A stretch of DNA of 64,000 nt, from the NCBI GenBank assembly GCA_020248665.1, contig JADCHE010000013.1:1-64000 (forward strand), in the 5' to 3' direction. This DNA comes from Burkholderiales bacterium (GTDB lineage Bacteria; Pseudomonadota; Gammaproteobacteria; Burkholderiales; Burkholderiaceae_E). A program made the translations under genes and the position numbers. Positions 58,599-64,000 of the stretch are shown here, piece by piece. Position 1 is the stretch's first letter, and every line of letters begins with the position of its first letter. The notes below the pieces were generated by a model that was given only the letters and a program-made list of their open reading frames with translations, made no database searches and was not told where the DNA came from.

Positions 58599-59330
58599 AT
58601 GGATGGGGTCAAGCGGTCGGTCGTGATCGTGGGTGCGGGCGACGCGACGGGCGGCGCGATTGCGAAGCGCTTCGCCCGCGAAGGATTTGCTGTGGTCGTC
58701 GTGCGCCGGCAGGCCGACAAGCTCGTCCCTCTTTGCGAGGCGATCAGGGCGGACGGCGGCGAGGTACACGGCTTCGGTGTCGATGCACGGATCGAGGAGA
58801 ACGTCGTCGACCTGTTCGATCGGGTCGAGCGCGACATCGCCTCGGTCGAGCTGGCGGTCTTCAACATCGGCGGCAACGTCTCGTTCAAGCTCGCCGAGAC
58901 GACATCGCGCGTCTACTTCAAGGTGTGGCAGATGGCCTGCCTCGCCGGATTCCTGACGGGGCGCGAAGCGGCCCGCAGGATGGTGCCGCGCGGGCGCGGC
59001 AAGATCTTCTTCACGGGAGCGACTGCGAGCTTGCGTGGCGGGTCGGGCTTCAGCGCCTTCGCCGGGGCGAAGCACGGGCTGCGGGCGATCGCCCAGTCGA
59101 TGGCACGCGAGCTCGGACCCCAGGGAATCCACGTCGCCCACGTCGTCGTGGACGGGCCGATTGATACCGAGTTCACCCGGGCGCGCCCGGACCTCCTGAC
59201 CGGTCGAGAGTATCCGGATTCGATCGTGCGGCCCGACGATGTGGCGCATGCCTATCTCGACCTGTTCCGACAGCCCCGCAGCAGCTGGACCCACGAACTC
59301 GACTTGCGCCCCTGGGGCGAGAAATGGTGA
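58599..59330 (+). CDS. Atypical SDR (Phe replaces catalytic Tyr), paralogue 3 of 3
   Basis: A 243-residue SDR-fold protein with loop GAGDATG (residues 12-18), NIGGN at 89-93, and active-site block FTGATASLRGGSGFSAFAGAK where Phe154 stands at the Tyr position and Lys158 is kept. It is closer to the paralogue at 2637 (GAGDATG, N-x-GGN) than to the one at 54964. C-terminus RQPRSSWTHELDLRPWGEKW. GGGAGGAG precedes the ATG. Both atypical SDRs in this operon flank the TRAP genes, so they may act in sequence on the imported compound or form a heteromer. Confidence 0.87.
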   Translation: MDGVKRSVVIVGAGDATGGAIAKRFAREGFAVVVVRRQADKLVPLCEAIRADGGEVHGFGVDARIEENVVDLFDRVERDIASVELAVFNIGGNVSFKLAETTSRVYFKVWQMACLAGFLTGREAARRMVPRGRGKIFFTGATASLRGGSGFSAFAGAKHGLRAIAQSMARELGPQGIHVAHVVVDGPIDTEFTRARPDLLTGREYPDSIVRPDDVAHAYLDLFRQPRSSWTHELDLRPWGEKW

Positions 59331-59347
59331 CGAACGGAGAACCGGAC

Positions 59348-59938
59348 ATGACACGGAAGGTTGAATTCTTCTACGATTTCGGCAGCCCGACGGCGTACCT
59401 CGCCTTCAAGCGACTGCCGTCGATCGCGGCCCGCCACGGTGCGACGATCCTGTATCGACCTTTCCTGCTCGGTGGCGTGTTCAAGGCCGTCGGCACGCAT
59501 TCGCCTGTCGAGAATGCCGCGAAGGGCGACTGGATGTGGCGGGACCTGCAACGCTTCGCCGCCCGGGACGGCATCCCGATGGCGCGGAACCCGCACTTTC
59601 CCATCAACACGCTGCCGATCATGCGGGGTGCAATGGTCGCGGCCCGCGACGACGTGCTCGTCCCGTACTCGGAAGCGATGTTCGACGCGATCTGGCGCGA
59701 CGGCAAGAACTTGGGCGACCCTGCGGTGATCGGTGCGGTCATCGGCGCGGCGGATCTCGATCCGAAGCGATACTTCGCAGGTGTGGACGAGACGGACATC
59801 AAGAACGCCCTGAAGGCCTCCACCGAGGAGGCCATCGCTCGGGGCGCGTTCGGTGCGCCGACCTTCTTCGTCGGCGGCGAGATGCACTTCGGGCAGGACC
59901 GACTCGACTTCGTCGAAGCTGCGCTCCTGGCTGCCTGA
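59348..59938 (+). CDS. DsbA-like 2-hydroxychromene-2-carboxylate isomerase-family protein
   Basis: A 196-residue thioredoxin-fold protein of the HCCA isomerase/kappa-GST family. VEFFYDFGSPTAYLAFKRLPSIAARHGATILYRPFLLGGVFKAVG has the Ser of the glutathione-binding active site in FGSPTAY, and GAFGAPTFFVGGEMHFGQDRLDFVEAAL is the cis-Pro end. The reference enzyme isomerises an aromatic pathway intermediate with glutathione. The ATG at 59348 has GGAGAA eight bases upstream; an ATG at 59324 overlaps the previous stop. Places another glutathione-dependent enzyme beside the atypical SDRs. Confidence 0.9.
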   Translation: MTRKVEFFYDFGSPTAYLAFKRLPSIAARHGATILYRPFLLGGVFKAVGTHSPVENAAKGDWMWRDLQRFAARDGIPMARNPHFPINTLPIMRGAMVAARDDVLVPYSEAMFDAIWRDGKNLGDPAVIGAVIGAADLDPKRYFAGVDETDIKNALKASTEEAIARGAFGAPTFFVGGEMHFGQDRLDFVEAALLAA

Positions 59939-59968
59939 CGCGACATCGCACATTCACCTGTGTCCGAG

Positions 59969-59986
59969 CGCGGCTTAGGCGCCGCG
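59969..59986. terminator. GC hairpin between isomerase and CoA transferase genes
   Basis: CGCGGC (59969-59974), loop TTAGGC, GCCGCG (59981-59986) is a perfect 6-base stem in the 76-base gap before the CoA transferase gene. No T-run follows. It could be an attenuator or mRNA processing site inside the operon. Confidence 0.3.
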
Positions 59987-60014
59987 GACGCATCGAACGC
60001 CCCAGGACATCCTG

Positions 60015-61247
60015 ATGAACTTGAATAGCGAAAACACGTCGACCGGGCCGCTCACGGGCGTCAGGATCCTCGACCTGTCGACGGTCGTTTCCGGCCCGCT
60101 CGCCACGATGCATCTGGCGATGCAGGGCGCGGACGTCGTGAAGGTCGAACCGCTGGGCGGCGACATCAACCGCCGCAGTCGGCAGAAGGTCAGCGCGAAC
60201 GGCGAGTTCTCGGCGTTGTTCGTCTCGACCAACCGCGGCAAGCGATCGATCGCCTTGGATCTCAAGAATCCGCGCGCGGTCGAGGTCCTCCGCCGACTCA
60301 TCGGGACCGCGGACGTCCTCGTGCAGAACTTTCGCCCGGGCACCATGGAGCGGCTGGGCCTGGGCTACGACACGGTACGCTCGTTGAATCCGCGCCTCGT
60401 GTATGTGTCGATCAGCGGCGTCGGAGATCGAGGCCCGTATGTTCGCAAGCGAATCTACGATCCGATGATCCAGGCACTGTCCGGCCTGGCCGACATCCAG
60501 TCCGAGCAAGTGGGCAATCGTCCGCGGATGATCAGGACGATCGTCGCGGACAAGACCACGTCGATCTTCACCGCCCAGGCCATCGCGGCTGCGCTCTACG
60601 CGCGTGAGCGCACCGGGGCTGGACAGCACGTCAAGCTGTCGCTGCTCTCCACGATGCTTTCGTTCCTGTGGCCGGAAGGGATGATGCAGTACACCGTGGT
60701 TGGCGGCGAGAAGTCGGCGGCAAGCACCAATGCCGGACCCGACCTCATCTTCGAGGCGGCGGACGGCTATCTCACGGTCGGCACGATCACCGACGTGGAG
60801 TGGCAAGGGTTCTGCGACGCGACCGAACGCCCTGACCTGAAGACGGACCCGCGGTTCGCGACGGCTGAACGCAGATCGCTCAACTCGATCGAACGCATCA
60901 CGCTGATGGGCGAGATCCTCAAGGCCCGGCCCCGGGACGAGTGGCTCGCGCGACTCGACGATGCGGACGTTCCGTGCGCACCGGTCCTTCGCCGGAGTGA
61001 GATCGTCGACAACGAGCAGGTCGTCGCGATGGAGCTGGTCGAAGTCCTCGATCAGCCGTCGGTCGGACACGTCAGGCAGCCCCGGCCTGCCGCGACATTC
61101 GGAGACGCGCCTTCGCCGCTGGCGGGGGCAAGACCTGCGCCGTCGATCGGCGAACACAGCGAGGCTCTGCTTCGGGAGCTCGGTTACGATGACGCCGAGA
61201 TCGATGCGCTCTCTGCCGATGCCGTCGTTCGCCGGGCCGCGCGGTGA
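60015..61247 (+). CDS. CaiB/BaiF-family (type III) CoA transferase
   Basis: A 410-residue type III CoA transferase: GVRILDLSTVVSGPLATMHLAMQGADVVKVEPLGGD, STNRGKRSIALDLKNPRAVEVLRRLIGTADVLVQNFRPGTMERLGLGYD, and the catalytic Asp in RIYDPMIQALSGLADIQ. The C-terminal part has DGYLTVGTITDVEWQGFCDA and VPCAPVLRRSEIVDNEQV. It moves CoA between acyl groups to activate a carboxylic acid. With TRAP import and the SDRs this suggests an organic acid is imported and converted through a CoA ester. Confidence 0.93.
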   Translation: MNLNSENTSTGPLTGVRILDLSTVVSGPLATMHLAMQGADVVKVEPLGGDINRRSRQKVSANGEFSALFVSTNRGKRSIALDLKNPRAVEVLRRLIGTADVLVQNFRPGTMERLGLGYDTVRSLNPRLVYVSISGVGDRGPYVRKRIYDPMIQALSGLADIQSEQVGNRPRMIRTIVADKTTSIFTAQAIAAALYARERTGAGQHVKLSLLSTMLSFLWPEGMMQYTVVGGEKSAASTNAGPDLIFEAADGYLTVGTITDVEWQGFCDATERPDLKTDPRFATAERRSLNSIERITLMGEILKARPRDEWLARLDDADVPCAPVLRRSEIVDNEQVVAMELVEVLDQPSVGHVRQPRPAATFGDAPSPLAGARPAPSIGEHSEALLRELGYDDAEIDALSADAVVRRAAR

Positions 61248-61270
61248 CGATGATTCGTCGACGGGTGCCA

Positions 61271-61312
61271 GGGCGGCCCGATCGCCGATCCGTTGGCTAC
61301 GCAGGGCCGCCC
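61271..61312 (+). terminator. Long inverted repeat after CoA transferase gene
   Basis: GGGCGGCCC (61271-61279) and GGGCCGCCC (61304-61312) are exact reverse complements separated by 24 bases, beginning 23 bases after the CoA transferase stop. There is no T-run, but the strong 9-base GC stem could stop or stabilise the operon transcript. A CATAAT -10-like hexamer at 61346-61351 may belong to the next gene's promoter. Confidence 0.4.
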
Positions 61313-61431
61313 GCCCCGTAGGCTGCCGGCCGGCGCCGCAGGCGCCATAATCTCGTTCGGGCGGCGCGGCCAGGACCGGGAGCACCGGAATCCCGGGACG
61401 ATGCGCCCCAGCGTAATCCAAGGAGACGCAC

Positions 61432-62409
61432 TTGAAGACACGCATCACCGAGCTGCTCGGCATCGAGCACCCGATCATCCAGGGCGGCATGCACTACGTG
61501 GGCTTCGCGGAGCTGGCCGCGGCGGTCTCGAACGCCGGCGGGCTCGGTATCATCACCGGCCTGACCCAGAAGACCCCGGAGCTGCTCGCGAAGGAGATCG
61601 CGAAGTGCCGGGAGATGACCGACAAGCCGTTCGGCGTGAACCTGACCTTCCTGCCGACCTTCGCCAAGCCGCCGTATCCCGAGTACATCCGCGCGATCAT
61701 CGAGGGCGGGATCAAGGTCGTCGAGACGGCCGGCCGCAACCCCGAGCCGTACATGCCCTACCTGAAGGCCGCGGGCATCAAGGTGATCCACAAGTGCACC
61801 TCGGTACGCCACTCGCTGAAGGCCGAGGCGATCGGCTGCGACGCGGTCAGCGTCGACGGCTTCGAGTGCGGCGGCCACCCGGGCGAGGACGACATCCCCA
61901 ACTTCATCCTGCTGCCGCGCGCGGCCGAGGAGCTGAAGATCCCGTTCGTCGCCTCGGGCGGCATGGCCGACGGCCGCAGCCTGGTCGCGGCACTCGCGCT
62001 CGGCGCCGACGGCATCAACATGGGCACGCGCTTCATCGCGACGAAGGAGGCGCCGGTCCACGAGAACGTCAAGAAGGCGATCGTCGCCGCCAGCGAGCTC
62101 GACACGCGGCTGATCATGCGCCCGCTGCGCAACACCGAGCGCGTGCTGATGAACCAGGGCGTGAAGGAGATCCTCGAGATCGAGCGCGACAAGGGCGCCG
62201 CGCTGAAGATCGAGGACATCCACGACAAGGTCGCCGGGATCTACCCGAAGGTGATGACCGACGGCGAGATGGAGGCGGGCGCCTGGAGCTGCGGCATGGT
62301 CGCGGGCCTGATCCACGACGTGCCGTCGTGCCGCGAGCTGATCGACCGGATCATGCGCGAGGCCGACGAGATCATCGGGAAGCAGCTCGCGGGGTTCGCG
62401 AAGGGCTGA
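61432..62409 (+). CDS. Nitronate monooxygenase (2-nitropropane dioxygenase family), TTG start
   Basis: A 325-residue FMN TIM-barrel protein. IEHPIIQGGMHYVGFAELAAAVSNAGGLGIITGLTQ is the N-terminal flavin site; VDGFECGGHPGEDD and FVASGGMADGRSLVAALALGADGINMGTRFIAT form the phosphate site. The family includes nitronate monooxygenases and enoyl reductases of FabK type; the GGHPGEDD loop suggests the former class in the wide sense. The TTG at 61432 has AAGGAG six bases upstream and starts the conserved domain, so it is a secure non-ATG start. Confidence 0.9.
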   Translation: MKTRITELLGIEHPIIQGGMHYVGFAELAAAVSNAGGLGIITGLTQKTPELLAKEIAKCREMTDKPFGVNLTFLPTFAKPPYPEYIRAIIEGGIKVVETAGRNPEPYMPYLKAAGIKVIHKCTSVRHSLKAEAIGCDAVSVDGFECGGHPGEDDIPNFILLPRAAEELKIPFVASGGMADGRSLVAALALGADGINMGTRFIATKEAPVHENVKKAIVAASELDTRLIMRPLRNTERVLMNQGVKEILEIERDKGAALKIEDIHDKVAGIYPKVMTDGEMEAGAWSCGMVAGLIHDVPSCRELIDRIMREADEIIGKQLAGFAKG

Positions 62410-62480
62410 TACCGTGGTGCCCTCGGCCGGCCCGCCTCGGCGCGGCCGCCCGAGGCTCCATCCCGATCCGGAAGGTCGCC

Positions 62481-63428
62481 ATGCCCCGCATCACCTTCGT
62501 CGGCGCCGACAACCGGCGCAGCACGGTCGATGTCGCCGAGGGGGCGTCGCTGATGCAGGCGTCGAAGGCGTTCCCGTTCGCGCTGGAGGGGGCGTGCGGC
62601 GGCCGGATGGGCTGCGCGACCTGCCACGTCGTCGTGCCGGAGCCGTGGTTCTCGCGGCTCCCGCTCTGGAGCGAGCGGGAGGAGCGGATGCTCGACGCGG
62701 CCTTCGACATCACGCCCCACTCGCGCCTCGGCTGCCAGGTGATCGTCGATGCGTCGATGGACGGCATGGTCGTCCACCTGCCGCCGGCGGCCGACTTCGA
62801 GGCGGCCGTGCTCGGCGCGGCGGCGTCGTCGGCCCCGGTGCCGGCGGGCGACCCGCAACGGGAGGCGGTGTCGGCCGCGCCTGCCGTTCCCGCGGCGGGA
62901 CGCGCCGTTGCCCACGGGCGGCCCGAGCAGGCGACCTCGTACCGACGCCGCGACGGATCGACGCCGATCGAGGCCCGGGGCCCGGTCGCCTACATGCATC
63001 CCGAAGACGTCGGCCGATGGCACGTGCCGGGCTCGGTCCGCACGCCGGCCATGCTGGTGCCCGACTACGCCGACGGGCGGGATGGGGTCGACACGGTGAA
63101 GGTGCTGTTCGCCTCCGACACCGTGATCGTCTTCGAGTCGTTCCGGCGCAAGGGGACTCGCGACACGGCCCACGTGCATCCGGACCACGATTCGATCGTC
63201 TACCAGAAGCGGGGGCGGGTCCTGATGCGGGTCGGCCCCGACGTGTTCGTGGTGGAGGCGGGTGACACGTACTTCCATCCGCGCGGCGCATTGCACCAGC
63301 ACGAGGCGCTCGAGGACTCGGTGCGGATCGAGACGAAGCTGTACCCCGGCGGAGGCGCCATCGCCGCATGGAACGCGCTCGTCGCGGGCGGCAGCGGCGA
63401 GATCCCGGTCCTCCGGGACGACGACTGA
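62481..63428 (+). CDS. Ferredoxin-cupin fusion protein
   Basis: A 315-residue two-domain protein. Residues 1-105 are an adrenodoxin-type 2Fe-2S ferredoxin: RITFVGADNRRSTVDVAEGASLMQASKAF, then FALEGACGGRMGCATCHVVV (three cluster Cys), and the fourth Cys in SRLGCQVIVD. An Ala/Pro-rich linker (about 115-165) leads to a cupin domain at about 205-300: FESFRRKGTRDTAHVHPDHDSIVYQKRGRVLMRVGPDVFVVEAGDTYFHPRGALHQHEAL with metal-ligand His residues. Joining an electron carrier to a cupin suggests the cupin is a metal-dependent redox enzyme fed directly by the cluster. I know no named system with this architecture. Confidence 0.87.
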   Translation: MPRITFVGADNRRSTVDVAEGASLMQASKAFPFALEGACGGRMGCATCHVVVPEPWFSRLPLWSEREERMLDAAFDITPHSRLGCQVIVDASMDGMVVHLPPAADFEAAVLGAAASSAPVPAGDPQREAVSAAPAVPAAGRAVAHGRPEQATSYRRRDGSTPIEARGPVAYMHPEDVGRWHVPGSVRTPAMLVPDYADGRDGVDTVKVLFASDTVIVFESFRRKGTRDTAHVHPDHDSIVYQKRGRVLMRVGPDVFVVEAGDTYFHPRGALHQHEALEDSVRIETKLYPGGGAIAAWNALVAGGSGEIPVLRDDD

Positions 63429-63494
63429 CCCGGGGTCGCAAGCCTCGCGACCGGACCCGTCGGGACGGTCGCCTGCCTGGTGCGAGGAGCGACG

Positions 63495-64000
63495 ATGATC
63501 TTCAGGACATGGGCGGCCGGCCTCGCGGCGACGCTCGCGTCGTGGGCCGTGGCGCAGCCGATGGTGCCGCTGCAGCTGCAGTGCTCGGGCCGCGAGCCGC
63601 AATGGCGGCTCGACGCCGGGCCCGAGGCCGCGCTGCTGACGCGCCCCGACGCGAAACCCGTCGCCGAGACGTTCCGTGGCACGCTGCTCCGCCTGGTCTC
63701 GCCGCAATGGGACGGGGCCGCCTGGCGCGGCGCCGTGCCCGCCTCGCCGTCGCGCGCGCTCGCGGCCACGGTCCGGCGCGAGGCCTGCGCCGAGCCGGGC
63801 GCGCCCTCCGGCGCGAACGCGCGCGGCGCGGTCGTGCCGCCCGACGGTCCGCCGCTGGCCGGCTGCTGCCGCGCGACCTTCGGCTACGACCTCGCGCGGG
63901 CGCCGCTTGCCGACTTCGAGACGAAGGCGGCGGAAGACTGGTCGGCGCGGTTGCCGGCGCTGCTCGGCGCGCCCGCTCGATGCGGGCGGCGCGACGGTTC
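63495..64000 (+). CDS. Exported hypothetical protein, 3' end outside window
   Basis: The first 168 residues are visible. A Sec signal peptide FRTWAAGLAATLASWAVAQ is followed by PLQLQCSGREPQWRLDAGPEAALLTRP, LLRLVSPQWDGAAWRGAVP, TVRREACAEPGAPS and LAGCCRATFGYDLARAP. Several Cys residues suggest disulfides in the periplasm. The layout, a repeated lipocalin-like strand set after CSGxEPxW, resembles COG3650-type proteins, but I am not sure. GAGGAG lies seven bases before the ATG. Confidence 0.7.
   Translation, partial: MIFRTWAAGLAATLASWAVAQPMVPLQLQCSGREPQWRLDAGPEAALLTRPDAKPVAETFRGTLLRLVSPQWDGAAWRGAVPASPSRALAATVRREACAEPGAPSGANARGAVVPPDGPPLAGCCRATFGYDLARAPLADFETKAAEDWSARLPALLGAPARCGRRDG

Noticed and set aside
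1-64000. CRISPR array, tRNA or rRNA genes, phage or integrase modules
   Set aside because: No regularly spaced repeats, no cloverleaf or rRNA sequence and no integrase, terminase or complete insertion sequence was seen.

Overview
The window is a high-GC (roughly 70 percent), gene-dense bacterial chromosome segment. Bug/TctC-type solute receptors, a TRAP transporter, many LysR regulators, CaiB-type CoA transferase, hydantoinase A/B and glutathione transferases together suggest a betaproteobacterium of the Burkholderiales. That placement is inferred from gene content only; there is no rRNA, tRNA or other marker gene here.

Layout. (1) 1-4701, minus strand: a compact operon of TetR regulator, GST, atypical SDR, exported patatin, classical SDR and an ABA4-like membrane protein cut by the window edge. 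(2) 5081-8155, plus: exported nitroreductase-like protein, LysR, SDR. (3) 8156-14640: an accessory zone holding an IS21 istA relic fused to a decapitated LysR gene, an IS91-type relic beside a DUF3820 relic, an SDR with two internal deletions under an intact-looking operator, and an alpha/beta-hydrolase relic. Intact genes in between are a glycosyltransferase, a TauD-type dioxygenase, a small membrane protein and an AraC regulator. (4) 14637-28649: small regulator/enzyme units (F420-oxidoreductase-like and NmrA-like proteins with a LysR, class II aldolase, Rieske oxygenase, ECF sigma factor, thioesterase, CsaA, LysR, VOC protein, AraC with a secreted protoglobin, WYL regulator with a small protein, SRPBCC, SnoaL-like).

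(5) 29075-46347: a catabolic island. A plus-strand operon encodes aldehyde dehydrogenase, a two-subunit ThDP decarboxylase (alpha gene split by two in-frame stops), aminotransferase, epimerase-like dehydrogenase, FAD oxidase and HyuA/HyuB. A minus-strand pair encodes an Ldh2-family dehydrogenase and a TrmB-like regulator. A second plus-strand operon encodes a Bug receptor, a carboxyltransferase, a 73-residue biotinyl protein and an ADP-forming acyl-CoA synthetase. Nearly the same 20-bp dyad lies upstream of both plus-strand operons and of the regulator gene, so the island is probably one regulon. The enzyme set would fit a 2-oxoacid route, for example 3-carbon sulfonates, but the substrate is not proven by sequence.

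(6) 46387-52782: LysR, a formylglycine-type sulfatase, cupin and Bug receptor, then a lipoprotein methyltransferase and an aminotransferase. (7) 53145-61247: GST, GntR regulator and a TRAP operon containing two more atypical SDRs, a DsbA-like isomerase and a CoA transferase. (8) 61432-end: nitronate monooxygenase, a ferredoxin-cupin fusion and a partial exported protein.

The most notable signals are the shared operator, three paralogous SDRs that all have Phe in place of the catalytic Tyr and all lie near glutathione enzymes, the ferredoxin-cupin fusion, the exported methyltransferase and the secreted protoglobin. No rRNA, tRNA, CRISPR array or complete mobile element was found.
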